DNA of 64,000 bases from Promethearchaeota archaeon (GTDB lineage Archaea > Asgardarchaeota > Lokiarchaeia > Sigyniarchaeales > SOKP01), in the NCBI GenBank assembly GCA_019058445.1, contig JAHPZA010000006.1:1212220-1276219 (forward strand). Direction: 5' to 3'. This document shows, in pieces, positions 27,641 to 36,853 of the stretch. Within the stretch, counting starts at the first letter, position 1, and every line of letters starts with the position of its first letter. The position numbers were made by a program, and so were the translations under genes. The notes beneath the pieces are model-generated. The model was not told the origin of the DNA. It was given only the letters and a program-made list of their open reading frames with translations, and ran no database searches.

Positions 27641-30027
27641 TTAGTGGAATAAAACGAAAAACTACTGCTATAGAAAGTACTTTTAGATTCTTTCAAACAG
27701 TAGATCTGATAATTAATCATTTTAAAAGGGAAGCTGATAGAGAAAAGATATTTGAGTTAACTAGTCAAGAAACCACTTTAAAGGAGTTACTAATTGCCAC
27801 ATCTGCTATCCATTTGTATCATAATTTAGGGATAAGAGTGAGAGATAGCATGGAAGCCAGTCACATTTCTACGGATTCAACCAAAAATTTAGAGATTTTA
27901 GAAAAAAGAATATTATCCGAGGAGGTATCTTCATTATTAAAAGATTCTTTGACATTAGAAATTGATATGTTAAAAAGATCAATTAATTTAGAAAATAAGA
28001 TTATATCTTTCTTAATAGATGATAGAAAATCATTATTTAATGATTTACAGAAAAACCAGAAAATAACTGAAATTGATCATTTTATAGAGCAAAATTTGTT
28101 AGAGATCATCATGAAATATCCCCCATTTTATTTCTATGACTTAGTTGGGGATTTAATGGGTCTTTCTGATGATTTAAAAATCAATATTTTAGAGGAAAGT
28201 TCCGCATTTAAAGATTTGTCTATTGAAATTGAAAAAAAATTAGAACGAGAGGAAAAAGAAGATAAATTTATAGAATTATCAACTTTAAATCGATTAATTA
28301 ATCAAACCCAAACGGATTTTGAATTTAAATCGTATAAAGAGTTACAAATGCAAAATATGCCTGTTAGAATGATTAAACGTAAGATTATGGAATATAATCT
28401 CAACCGGTTTCCTATTTCTCTTCCTGGTTTAACTACATTTATCGAAACAAATAATGTAAAACTACAGTTAATTGAAGAAATTAGCAATGCTCTTGATAAG
28501 AAGATTAATTATGATCAGTTTGAAAGAAAAATCTTAGATTTTTTAAAATCAGCACTAATTAAACAGCTGAAGACAAATCCAAATGATTTTATTTATTTTC
28601 TACAGGGTTTAAATGAATGCAGTTTTAATGAAATAATCTATACCTTAAATAAGTATGGTGTTAACAATATCTTACCTTTAATTAATGTGGATGATGATCT
28701 CGCACAAAAAGTTAAAAAAGGCATGATCAGATATAATATTGACAAATTTGATATCATGTCATTAAATACAGAAAAGAAAAATTTGTTAATATTGGCAAAA
28801 AGAGCAGTTTCTAATATGGATTATTCATATATTAATGAATTTTTAAAAAACTCCGATGATTTTTCTGAATTTAATTTAAGAGAAGTTTTATTTTTAGAAA
28901 ACAACCATCTTCAAGAGATTTGGAAAAACTTAGAAGAGACAAATGGGATTAAACTAAATGAATTGAGAGATTTTATACGAAAAAAGGATATTATTGACAA
29001 AGTGTTTTTACAAGAATTACAGCTAAAAAATTATTCACAATTATTATTACTATTGAACTTTGATGATATAATGAATAATTTAGTGAAGGATATTTTCTAT
29101 TATCTTTTTACCAAAATTATTAGACAGATTAGTAGAATAATTGAATTATTCTTAAAAATTACTAACGATAAAGCACTTATCCTTGTAGCATTTAAAAAAA
29201 TATCTGGAACCACTGAATCAGAGGAATGGATTAGAATAAAATTAGAGGAATTAGTTATAAATCGACTTTTAAAAAGACAAAAGGAGTTAGTTATAGTCTT
29301 TAATGCGGATAATCAACCTTTCCTCGTAAATGGTTTCATATTAGCAAGATTTATGGATTTAAGTATAAATGAAGGGATCTCTGAGTTAAAAGAAAACACG
29401 AGTCCGATTTATAACGATATTAAACCTTTAAAATTGAAAGAGGATATAATATCTCCCGTATCGTATTGTATCGCTTATGATTTGGTTAAAAGATTTGAAA
29501 ATTTTGAAGAATTACGTAAATTGAAAGTGGAACAAATTATTGAGGAAAAAGAAAAAATCAAGATTGAACAAAAGAAGAAGATACGTGAAAAACAAGAAGT
29601 AAGTACGCTTAATTGGGTCGAGAGAAGAATAACCTCCTCCTTAATGAGAATAAACAGTCCTGGAATTAATCCAACTCAATTATATTGGCAAGATAAAGAC
29701 ACAAAAACCGCTGCAGACAATATCAAACTTCATAGCGAATTAAAGGGAAATACTATTGATTTATTTAGCGAATACTTTCAATTCGCGATGGAAAAAATAA
29801 GAGGTTTTTCAGAGATAAATATCCCTAGTAATGAGAAAATATCTGCAATCGTAGTTAGCATTATTGAAAGCGAATTAGAAAAGAGATTATCTCATATACC
29901 TTCTCAAGAGGAAATAAATAATATGCTTGAGGGCGAAAGATACCAAATCGCTAAGCAAATAGCGATTAAAATTGGGAAACTATTGGATAAAGCACTCTAT
30001 AATAAATTCAAATCTAAAAGAAGATAG
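27622..30027 (+). CDS. Giant helical protein B, unrecognised, coupled to protein A
   Basis: An 801-aa protein, not recognised. It is helical throughout: an N-terminal region with IESTFRFFQTVDLIINHF, long helices with many Leu/Ile and Lys/Glu, a strongly charged coiled segment near residues 625-655 (EQIIEEKEKIKIEQKKK), then a conserved-looking LNWVERRITSSLMRINSPG segment before a helical C-terminal part. No catalytic motif is visible. Its start lies inside the 3' end of protein A (19-base overlap). Size and build of the pair recall tethering or scaffold subunits, but this is a guess. Confidence 0.6.
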   Translation: MGERIMISGIKRKTTAIESTFRFFQTVDLIINHFKREADREKIFELTSQETTLKELLIATSAIHLYHNLGIRVRDSMEASHISTDSTKNLEILEKRILSEEVSSLLKDSLTLEIDMLKRSINLENKIISFLIDDRKSLFNDLQKNQKITEIDHFIEQNLLEIIMKYPPFYFYDLVGDLMGLSDDLKINILEESSAFKDLSIEIEKKLEREEKEDKFIELSTLNRLINQTQTDFEFKSYKELQMQNMPVRMIKRKIMEYNLNRFPISLPGLTTFIETNNVKLQLIEEISNALDKKINYDQFERKILDFLKSALIKQLKTNPNDFIYFLQGLNECSFNEIIYTLNKYGVNNILPLINVDDDLAQKVKKGMIRYNIDKFDIMSLNTEKKNLLILAKRAVSNMDYSYINEFLKNSDDFSEFNLREVLFLENNHLQEIWKNLEETNGIKLNELRDFIRKKDIIDKVFLQELQLKNYSQLLLLLNFDDIMNNLVKDIFYYLFTKIIRQISRIIELFLKITNDKALILVAFKKISGTTESEEWIRIKLEELVINRLLKRQKELVIVFNADNQPFLVNGFILARFMDLSINEGISELKENTSPIYNDIKPLKLKEDIISPVSYCIAYDLVKRFENFEELRKLKVEQIIEEKEKIKIEQKKKIREKQEVSTLNWVERRITSSLMRINSPGINPTQLYWQDKDTKTAADNIKLHSELKGNTIDLFSEYFQFAMEKIRGFSEINIPSNEKISAIVVSIIESELEKRLSHIPSQEEINNMLEGERYQIAKQIAIKIGKLLDKALYNKFKSKRR

Positions 30028-30216
30028 AGTATTTATATATTAGAACTGAAATTTATTTATTTTGAACCAAAATTTTTAGATGATTTTTGATTAAAAAATT
30101 TAAAATCTTAAGAAATAATTAGCAATGCATTCCAAAAATAATAAAAATATTAAAATTATGTTCATTTTTTTTATTAAAGCTTAAAGCTATTCATATTTTA
30201 TGAGGTTTTTATAATC

Positions 30217-30480
30217 ATGCCAAGTATTAAAAGTCAAATTGAATATCTAATAGATTCTGCATCACAGATTTTTATGGGTTTTATTTTATTTTTGCTTTCC
30301 TTTTCTGGTTTATTATGTGCTTTATTACTTAGACATTATGATTATAATGGATCAATCATCGCTGGGGTAGGAGTTCTTGTTGAGATAATTGCAATGATTT
30401 TCTGCTATTTGATCTTTAAAGGTTATTTGAAAAAAGAGGAAGAACCTGAACCATCAAAGAAGAAGGGAAAAAAATTATAA
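30217..30480 (+). CDS. Small two-helix membrane protein
   Basis: An 87-aa protein with two membrane helices (about 16-38, IFMGFILFLLSFSGLLCALL; 46-68, SIIAGVGVLVEIIAMIFCYLIF) and a lysine/glutamate-rich cytosolic tail. Start ATG follows TGAGGT, a reasonable Shine-Dalgarno. No family recognised. It follows the giant-protein pair on the same strand after 189 bp. Confidence 0.6.
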   Translation: MPSIKSQIEYLIDSASQIFMGFILFLLSFSGLLCALLLRHYDYNGSIIAGVGVLVEIIAMIFCYLIFKGYLKKEEEPEPSKKKGKKL

Positions 30481-30495
30481 TCCTTTTCTTGATTT

Positions 30496-31212
30496 CTAAA
30501 AAAAGTCTTCCCATATTCGAGGTATCCTTTTGGAGCTTAGAAGGTTTTTAATATCCGTTAATAATATTTCTGGATTATATTCCCAAGCAGAATTTTTATT
30601 AAAAGAAATACATTTTAGTTTCTCAACTTGAATTAGCTTCTTAATTAAAAGCCCGTACGCTGCAACTTGAGGAAGTGAATAAAGAAAATTTCCTTCAGGT
30701 TTGTAATCAATAATTTTTATTATATTATCTTCTATTTGAATCAAATCAATATGACCTGTGATATGATTATTTTTATGAGCACTCCATATTGGCACTTCAA
30801 TGGCAATAGAATCTTTATCTTTAATCAAAATATTTTTTAGAATAGTGTCATGCCCAGGGTTCCTATCGATATGATTTATATGAAAAATTTCATATACATT
30901 TTTAGCAAATTTAGGTAATTTAGAATCTTCCGATTTTTTAATTACTCCCTCATTAATTAATTTTTTACTATAACTTCTCAGAAAACCATTTTTAAGTCCT
31001 CTCACTTTGAATTGTGAGACCCGAGTAATAGTTTTTGTATTAAAGATATTATTTGGTATAGATCCCTGATAGATTTTTTTTAAATAAGTCCCTAGTCTTT
31101 TAAATTCTTCTCGATTTGAGTTTAATTGATTCAGCTTCTCCTTATGATTTTTTAAATTCCAATTAAAAGAATATTTTATATTTTGATGAATGAAATCACG
31201 TTTTTTAATCAC
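30496..31212 (-). CDS. PD-(D/E)XK nuclease-like protein
   Basis: A 238-aa protein whose C-terminal half has the RecB/Cas4-type PD-(D/E)XK core: AIEVPIWSAHKNNHITGHIDLIQI supplies the Asp, NIIKIIDYKPEG the D-x-K pair, and LPQVAAYGLLIKK the QxxxY motif that follows in this family. The Cys cluster of Cas4 is absent and no cas genes are nearby. The N-terminal 110 residues are basic and helical, probably DNA-binding. It is convergent with the small membrane protein gene, and upstream of it lies tRNA-Arg on the same strand. A genome-maintenance role is likely. Confidence 0.72.
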   Translation of the reverse strand: MIKKRDFIHQNIKYSFNWNLKNHKEKLNQLNSNREEFKRLGTYLKKIYQGSIPNNIFNTKTITRVSQFKVRGLKNGFLRSYSKKLINEGVIKKSEDSKLPKFAKNVYEIFHINHIDRNPGHDTILKNILIKDKDSIAIEVPIWSAHKNNHITGHIDLIQIEDNIIKIIDYKPEGNFLYSLPQVAAYGLLIKKLIQVEKLKCISFNKNSAWEYNPEILLTDIKNLLSSKRIPRIWEDFF

Positions 31213-31408
31213 TGATTTATCTCCGCTATTATAATTATATCATAAAATTTTATGAAAACTAAAAAGGTCTTAAAAGACAATAATGAAATTACTTTATTAA
31301 AAGAGGTGTATTAATGATTTATTAATTTATTGAGAATAGTGAGAGTGGTTCATCCAACAAAAATGTATTGTTCTCTTATAATCACAATAAAAAGCGGACC
31401 TAGCAGGA

Positions 31409-31437
31409 TTTTCTTGCTCGGGGCTATCCCGTAGCAT
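31409..31437 (-). other. 29-nt BHB-like intron in the T-loop of tRNA-Arg
   Basis: Inserted between positions 59 and 60. Outer helix is the T stem GCAGG/CCTGC, central helix TTCG/AGAA (three pairs plus G-A), bulges AAA and AAT, and inner helix TGCT/AGCA leading to CGGG/CCCG. Cuts after the second bulge base restore the loop TTCGAAT. Confidence 0.8.
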
Positions 31438-31478
31438 TTCGAACCTGCGACTTTCGGATTAGAAGTCCGACGCCCTAT

Positions 31479-31505
31479 TTGCGCGGTTTTTTTTGATAAA
31501 AACCT
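31479..31505 (-). other. 27-nt BHB-like intron in the D-loop of tRNA-Arg
   Basis: In the tRNA sense the intron runs from A at 31505 to A at 31479. Outer helix CCTA/TAGG, central helix GCCT/GCGC (one C-C mismatch, one T-G), bulges GGA and AAA, and inner helix GGTTTTT/AAAAACC. Cutting each bulge after its second base leaves GCCTAGCCTGG joined to ATAGGGC, a normal D-arm. Position is about 20/20a. Confidence 0.75.
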
Positions 31506-31752
31506 CCAGGCTAGGCTATAGGTCCTGAAGTTTATAAATGTAAGTATTTACTGTTTTAATATATTTAATAAAGTGTTTAAATTTTATGATATTATAAATA
31601 GACATTATTGATTATATATATTGAAATCATTTTATTCGAGATTATAGGAACAATTACTGATATATGAATTCGCTTACCATTTTAAGTAACAAATGATTAT
31701 AAACAAAAATTACCATTAATATAACATCATTACAAGAGATTAATAAGAAGAG

Positions 31753-32892
31753 GTGCTTTTAAAAAAATTGAATGATACCAAACAAAGGCAACGGGCAAGT
31801 CAAAAGAAATCAGAATTATTACGGGAGTTAACGAAATGTGATGAGACAATTTTAGAGTTAAAGGCTGAGGTAAAAAATTCTCATGATAAAGAAACGATAT
31901 TAAATAGCGAAATTCGCAATCTTCAATCAGAAATTAAATACTTAGAAGCAAATAAAAAGAATATAGATATTTTAAATGAAAATATTCAATCTTCAGAGAA
32001 AAATATAAAAGATTTAGAAATAAAATTAGAAGGGAAAGAGCAAAAGATTGAAGAATTACTTAATGACAAAGAATTATTACTTAATGAAAAATCTGAAATT
32101 TTAGAAAGTAAGAATGAAATATTACAGAAATTAAAAGAAAAAGAGTTAGAAATACAACAAAAAGATCAAAAAATTGCTGAATTGAGGGAAAAATTTAAAC
32201 AATCAAGTAGTGATTTGCTTAGTAAAAGTATGCAAATTGATAAATTGGTTAAAAAAGATAAAAATTTAGGGGAACTTGAGGAGACAATTCAAAATTTAAG
32301 AAGTGAAATCGGAGAAAAGGACACTTCAGAAAAAGAAAAAGTAAACAAACTTGAAGAAGAAATTAGAACTCTAGAAACTGAATTAGATGCATCCCAAGCA
32401 ATAATAAAGGAATTAGAAACGGTTAAAAGTGAAATGCAAGAACAGATGCAAGAGCCCGAGAGTGGCAAGGCGACTATAGAAAACACCAAAATTCTTTCTA
32501 ATTTGGATGACATATTTGAAATTATCAAAGATATACTACCACAAGGAAAATCAAACATTCGATTAGTAGTACCGGAAATAGAGGACATTGGTAAATTCGA
32601 GTTAGATAATATGATTAAAGAACTCCCCACTAAAGTCAGAATAAATATTGGTGCGGAAATTGAAGATCCCAGTGGAAACATTATTGTACAGGAAATAAAA
32701 GATCATTGTCAACTGACTAATTATAGTGAGAAAAAGTTTATTGCTTTAAATGTTGATTCATCAAAGTTTTTAATTGGTCTATTCATTGGAGCTAATAAAA
32801 TTCTTGGTATTTACACAGAAGTCTTAGAGGTAATTAACCTATTTAAACCAGCAATTATGGAACCATTCATAAGAGGGGTTAAAGTCAATTAA
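31753..32892 (+). CDS. Coiled-coil protein with C-terminal PLD/TrmB-sensor-like domain
   Basis: A 379-aa protein starting with GTG. Residues 1-240 form one long Glu/Lys/Leu coiled coil (for example EIQQKDQKIAELREKFKQ). The C-terminal ~130 residues are globular: NIRLVVPEIEDIG, then LPTKVRINIGAEIED, then KKFIALNVDSSKFLIGLFIG, the layout of phospholipase-D-like sensor domains seen in TrmB-type regulators, but without HKD motifs. No helix-turn-helix precedes it. It may act as a structural or ligand-sensing scaffold. It is divergent from tRNA-Arg and convergent with trm5. Confidence 0.6.
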   Translation: MLLKKLNDTKQRQRASQKKSELLRELTKCDETILELKAEVKNSHDKETILNSEIRNLQSEIKYLEANKKNIDILNENIQSSEKNIKDLEIKLEGKEQKIEELLNDKELLLNEKSEILESKNEILQKLKEKELEIQQKDQKIAELREKFKQSSSDLLSKSMQIDKLVKKDKNLGELEETIQNLRSEIGEKDTSEKEKVNKLEEEIRTLETELDASQAIIKELETVKSEMQEQMQEPESGKATIENTKILSNLDDIFEIIKDILPQGKSNIRLVVPEIEDIGKFELDNMIKELPTKVRINIGAEIEDPSGNIIVQEIKDHCQLTNYSEKKFIALNVDSSKFLIGLFIGANKILGIYTEVLEVINLFKPAIMEPFIRGVKVN

Positions 32893-32933
32893 AATCTTTG
32901 ATCAATACTAATAACATCTAAGGATCTATTTTT

Positions 32934-34091
32934 TTAAGTTATAGATTTTATTTTCAAATCGTGTACTACCAACTCAGATTTAGGTGAATATGATTTTACA
33001 ATCTTAGATTTTAGTACTTCTTCTATCTGCCAATTAAGCTCTTTTAATGAAAATTTTAATTTATCCTGAGCTTTTTCAATTGAATTAGGTTTTTCACAGA
33101 ACTGATAATTATGCAAAATACCTCCTGATTTTTTCATTAAAAAACATGCTATATCTGTATAATCCAACGACTTTTCCGGTAAATTCATGATAACTCGGTC
33201 TGCTTTGTGTTTCAGTATAGACCCAAGGTTATTCAAAGGATCGATAAGAGCACTGATATTAATATGATGAGGGATGATTATACCCATTAATTTATTTAAA
33301 CCAATATTTTCCTGCAAATAATTATAGGCAATACGGTTAATATCAAAAGAGTGAATAGTTACAGGATGTTTTTTCGCAATTTGAATGGAGAATGGGCCCA
33401 CTCCAGCAAATAAATCCATTATTACTTCATTCCCTTTGATATTACTATTTGCGATCCTATTTCGTTCGTATACTAATCTTGGAGTAAAGAACGTTTGTTT
33501 TATATCAAGTTTGAAAATACACATATTTTCTTTATGGATTGTTTCAGTTTTATTTTCCCCATACAAAAGGTTTAACTCTCTTAATCTATAGGTTCCTTTG
33601 ATTTCACTTTTTTTTTCAAATACAGAAGAGATACTTTTAGATCCCTCTGTTATAGCCTTAGCAATTTGTAGTTTAAGGGAGTTTAATTCTTGATTTTCCG
33701 AGCCTTGAAATTTATCAAATTCAATGATAGCAATTTCTCCAATAATATCATATGAATTTGGAATTAAATCAATAAATTTACTTGGAATTTTATTTTCTAA
33801 TGCCTCTTTTATGTTTTTATACTTATAATTTTTATGGTAAGTTCCTTTCATGGATATGATTTTAAAAAAGAATTTATCTTCTAAAAGTTCAATAAGAAGA
33901 TTAATTAAATCATCATTTTTTATTAATGGAAATAGGATATATCCCTTTTCTTTTAGAATTTTATACTTATTATCAATAATTGATTGATTTTTGAATTTTT
34001 TATGAATTAACTTAATTAATTCTTGACCATTGCTGTTTTCAATTTTTATATATTTTATACTTTCTTCCTCTCGTCTACTCATCATAATCAT
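32934..34091 (-). CDS. trm5: tRNA (guanine37-N1)-methyltransferase Trm5
   Basis: A 385-aa class I methyltransferase that makes m1G37 next to the anticodon. The D2-D3 core shows FTPRLVYERNRIAN, the SAM motif DLFAGVGPFSIQIAKK, and the NLPEKSLDY catalytic motif after ADRVIMNLP. An N-terminal D1-like region and ~150 residues of recognition domain are present. It is the third gene of a minus-strand tRNA-modification unit with tgtA and the DUF371 gene; its start lies within the DUF371 gene by 17 bases. Confidence 0.93.
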   Translation of the reverse strand: MIMMSRREEESIKYIKIENSNGQELIKLIHKKFKNQSIIDNKYKILKEKGYILFPLIKNDDLINLLIELLEDKFFFKIISMKGTYHKNYKYKNIKEALENKIPSKFIDLIPNSYDIIGEIAIIEFDKFQGSENQELNSLKLQIAKAITEGSKSISSVFEKKSEIKGTYRLRELNLLYGENKTETIHKENMCIFKLDIKQTFFTPRLVYERNRIANSNIKGNEVIMDLFAGVGPFSIQIAKKHPVTIHSFDINRIAYNYLQENIGLNKLMGIIIPHHINISALIDPLNNLGSILKHKADRVIMNLPEKSLDYTDIACFLMKKSGGILHNYQFCEKPNSIEKAQDKLKFSLKELNWQIEEVLKSKIVKSYSPKSELVVHDLKIKSIT

Positions 34092-34506
34092 TTACTTCAA
34101 AAGAAATTTTAAATTTTTTTTCTTGATTTTTAAGAGCTTTGATTAAATTTCTGTCCAAATCGATGGAAGATTTTGTACAATTAATCAATATAGTTCTATC
34201 ACATATAAAACTACTCTTGCGAAAAACTAAATCATTCTTACTCAATAATGTTAATCTTGGATCACCATAGCCATAAAATGTATCCTCGATATCATTGAAA
34301 ATAATTGATACTTTTACTTTTTTCCCTTGCTGTATTTTTTCTTTTAAAGTTGCATTAAGGCCTTGGCATGCTTTTGATGCTCTAATTCCTAAAATACAGG
34401 TTCCTTTTGTGGTCAGATAGGTATCTTTGGTAATTTCTATTGTAGTGTTATGAGTACAGAATATATTTTCATGGCCATATGCATAAATTGTGTCTAAAAT
34501 CACCAT
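34075..34506 (-). CDS. DUF371-family archaeal protein
   Basis: A 143-aa protein of the archaeal DUF371 family, function unknown. Recognisable parts are AYGHENIFCTHNTTIEITKD, the GTCILGIRASKAC block and a later SFICDRTILINCTKSSIDLDR segment. It sits between tgtA (6 bp) and trm5 (17-base overlap), which implies a role in tRNA or translation, though that is context only. Confidence 0.85.
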   Translation of the reverse strand: MVILDTIYAYGHENIFCTHNTTIEITKDTYLTTKGTCILGIRASKACQGLNATLKEKIQQGKKVKVSIIFNDIEDTFYGYGDPRLTLLSKNDLVFRKSSFICDRTILINCTKSSIDLDRNLIKALKNQEKKFKISFEVNDYDE

Positions 34507-34512
34507 AATAAA

Positions 34513-36159
34513 TCAACTAGCTCTAAAAAATTCTAATATCTCATCTAAACTATGAGAGGTTTGATAATTTGATTTCAGCTTGTTTTCTAATAGTGAATTT
34601 AGTGTTTCAATTAATTTATCTTGGAAATATGTTTCTTCTTCACCAAATTGATTAATAAACCTCTCTGGAATTAACATCCCTCCTTTTTGATAATGCTTCA
34701 AGTTCTTTTCTAGGAAAATAGAACAATTTGTTATTGTTTTATTATACAGATAATCCTCTTCATTTGAGGAACTAATCGATTCATATTGTCCTATCGGAAA
34801 AGTATTTGTTAGTTCAAAAGGCATCAATCCAAAACATTGAGAAGTAAAGATTATATGAAGATCTTTCCGAGGAATTATCTTATTCTTATTTAATCTTTCC
34901 ATCCATTCTTGAAGAGTAGGAGAGCTTTCTATTCGGGCATCAAGCTCAGGTAAAATTAACATATATTTTATCCCATTTGGAACTCTGTAATTAGCCGTTA
35001 ATCTCTTAAAAACTCTAGCGAATAAGGGTCTGTAAATACTTTCGGGGGCCGTTAATAATCTCCCGTGTTTTTTATATATTTTTTCGTAAGATTCGAATGT
35101 TAATTCTTCGGATTTCACAATTTTAGCGGCATTTACGAGATTTGGATGAGTCCTTATTCTTTGTTCTACAAGTTCCCACAAATTTCCTTCCCGTATTGCT
35201 TGACGGATTGTCCTTAATTCAGAAAATGAAAGAAATAAGTTATGCTTCGCGAGTAACTCTATTTTTATATTTTTTTCAAGACTTCTTAATTCTTTCGGAC
35301 TATAATCTGTACAAATTGGGCAGTGACATGGAAATTCCTCTAACTCATCTAAATGTTTTGTTCCAGTTGATAAAGTGAAATACCGGTTTTCTTTAGCATA
35401 TAAAATATAAGCTGCTGAATCCATTAGATCACATCCACATGCAACTGCTAATGAAAAAAATTGTGGTAAGCCTAATCCAAACATATGAAGAGGTTTATGA
35501 GGTAGGATATTTTTTTTTACATTCAGTAGAATTTGAATTGTCAAATCAAATCTATAATCTAAAAAAGCTTTAACTAATCCGCCTATTGCGTAAATCCCAA
35601 AATCTAATTTACTCATTTTCTTAGTAGAATATGTGAGGAGATCTTGATATCGGGCACCATGAATAGGAGCAAACCATTCACAATTCTTATTGGTCCTTCT
35701 TTTGATGTTATTTTTAGCCCGTTCAATAGTACTAAGAACTTTATTTTTCGCAACATTATAATCATCATTTAATTGAACCGGTATATCTAATATGACCGGA
35801 AAATCAGAGCCAATATCTTCTTGAAATTTTTCAATCTCTTCTGGGCTTACATTAATTTCAGAATTCTGGTACATATATTGTTGAAAGGCACCACTATCAG
35901 TTGCAATTAACCCATGATAGCCCAAAAAATTATGAATTTTTTTCTTTTTGATTTCTTCTTTTAAATCATCTTTTTGAAAGATGATGTATGCATTAGTGAA
36001 AATACATTGAGCCCCAAATTTTTTGAGTGTTGATGGAGGAATAACGTTCTTAAAAGGATGAACCACTGGAAATATATTAGGAGTAATCATTTCCTTATTG
36101 TTGACTTCTAATTTTCCAATTCTTCCTAATGCATCAATATCCAATATTTCATACTTCAT
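34513..36159 (-). CDS. tgtA: Archaeal tRNA-guanine transglycosylase with ArcS-like C-terminal domain
   Basis: A 548-aa enzyme that inserts preQ0 at G15 of archaeal tRNAs, the first step to archaeosine. The TGT barrel has Asp88 in ATDSGAFQ, the nucleophile Asp in CDLMDSAAY, GLGLPQFF and the zinc site CHCPICTDYSPKEL with a downstream His. After the TGT domain, residues about 395-470 (LHIIFTSQCFGLMPFELTN, then TFPIGQYE) resemble the DUF5591 domain of archaeosine synthase ArcS (VvSp.lGvvPreLe..yPa..Y). No clear PUA domain ends the protein. It could be a TgtA with an extra domain, or a TgtA/ArcS hybrid. First-step catalysis seems intact because both aspartates are kept. Confidence 0.85.
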   Translation of the reverse strand: MKYEILDIDALGRIGKLEVNNKEMITPNIFPVVHPFKNVIPPSTLKKFGAQCIFTNAYIIFQKDDLKEEIKKKKIHNFLGYHGLIATDSGAFQQYMYQNSEINVSPEEIEKFQEDIGSDFPVILDIPVQLNDDYNVAKNKVLSTIERAKNNIKRRTNKNCEWFAPIHGARYQDLLTYSTKKMSKLDFGIYAIGGLVKAFLDYRFDLTIQILLNVKKNILPHKPLHMFGLGLPQFFSLAVACGCDLMDSAAYILYAKENRYFTLSTGTKHLDELEEFPCHCPICTDYSPKELRSLEKNIKIELLAKHNLFLSFSELRTIRQAIREGNLWELVEQRIRTHPNLVNAAKIVKSEELTFESYEKIYKKHGRLLTAPESIYRPLFARVFKRLTANYRVPNGIKYMLILPELDARIESSPTLQEWMERLNKNKIIPRKDLHIIFTSQCFGLMPFELTNTFPIGQYESISSSNEEDYLYNKTITNCSIFLEKNLKHYQKGGMLIPERFINQFGEEETYFQDKLIETLNSLLENKLKSNYQTSHSLDEILEFFRAS

Positions 36160-36169
36160 TTACAAACCT

Positions 36170-36778
36170 TCAAGGTTTTATTTTATCATCAAAAAAATCA
36201 TTTAAGGAATTGTCCTGAAATAACTTTTCAAGCCAATCAATCTTTCCAATTAAATAATTCTCAGCATTTTCATCTTTAATAATATTCGTGATAATAATAT
36301 CCACAACTGATTCTATCGTTAATATGCTAGTATTAAGTTCATATATGGGAATTTTTAAGTTTTTTTGAATAAAATAATTTGCACAATTTCCCAAAATTTC
36401 TGCTTGTACATTTTCCAATATTTTATCATTTTTATACCCTCTATTTTCTAATCGACTTCTTAACATGTACGGATCACATCTTAATATGATTGCATAATCA
36501 ATATAATTCTCTGGGATAATATCGGAAAAATGTCCTTCTATTATAAGATACTCTGGTTCATCGTTCTTATATTCCTCAATTAAAGTTATAATATGCGTTA
36601 GTAATTTATCTGTATCAACTACATAAGTATCTCGCTTAATATCAAAATGAATATTAAATTCTTCGAACACTTCTGGCTCATTTAAAGAAAGAACCTTACC
36701 ATTATATAATTCAGCAATCATGTTTGAAACGGAGGTTTTTCCCGTCCCGGGAGTTCCAGAAATTACAATGATCATCAT
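36170..36778 (-). CDS. Adenylate kinase AK6/Fap7 family
   Basis: A 202-aa P-loop kinase of the AK6/Fap7 type, an atypical adenylate kinase that also acts in the last step of small-subunit maturation with uS11. Walker A is GTPGTGKTS (8-16), the substrate region reads YVVDTDKLL and the second acidic segment LIIEGHFSDIIP, with DPYMLRSRLENRGY as the lid. The family usually has YVVD.D and EGH., as here. It begins the minus-strand unit that continues into tgtA after 10 bp. Confidence 0.85.
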   Translation of the reverse strand: MMIIVISGTPGTGKTSVSNMIAELYNGKVLSLNEPEVFEEFNIHFDIKRDTYVVDTDKLLTHIITLIEEYKNDEPEYLIIEGHFSDIIPENYIDYAIILRCDPYMLRSRLENRGYKNDKILENVQAEILGNCANYFIQKNLKIPIYELNTSILTIESVVDIIITNIIKDENAENYLIGKIDWLEKLFQDNSLNDFFDDKIKP

Positions 36779-36853
36779 TTATAATTTTATAATAGTGAGA
36801 GCGTATTAAAAAAGTAATGAAAAATAACCTCAAATATATCGACATATCATGAA

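Larger units (their letters stand above)
31395..31525 (-). tRNA. tRNA-Arg(UCU) with two introns
   Basis: The acceptor stem GGACCTA/TAGGTCC, anticodon stem TCGGA/TCCGA with loop CTTCTAA (anticodon TCT), variable loop AAGTC and T stem GCAGG/CCTGC are all intact, but two extra segments interrupt the molecule, one in the D-loop (27 nt) and one in the T-loop (29 nt). Removing both gives a normal 75-nt tRNA with D-arm GCCTAGCCTGGATAGGGC and T-loop TTCGAAT. CCA is not encoded. It decodes AGA, an abundant codon in this AT-rich genome. The remaining 31213-31752 intergenic sequence is AT-rich with no ORF. Confidence 0.9.
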
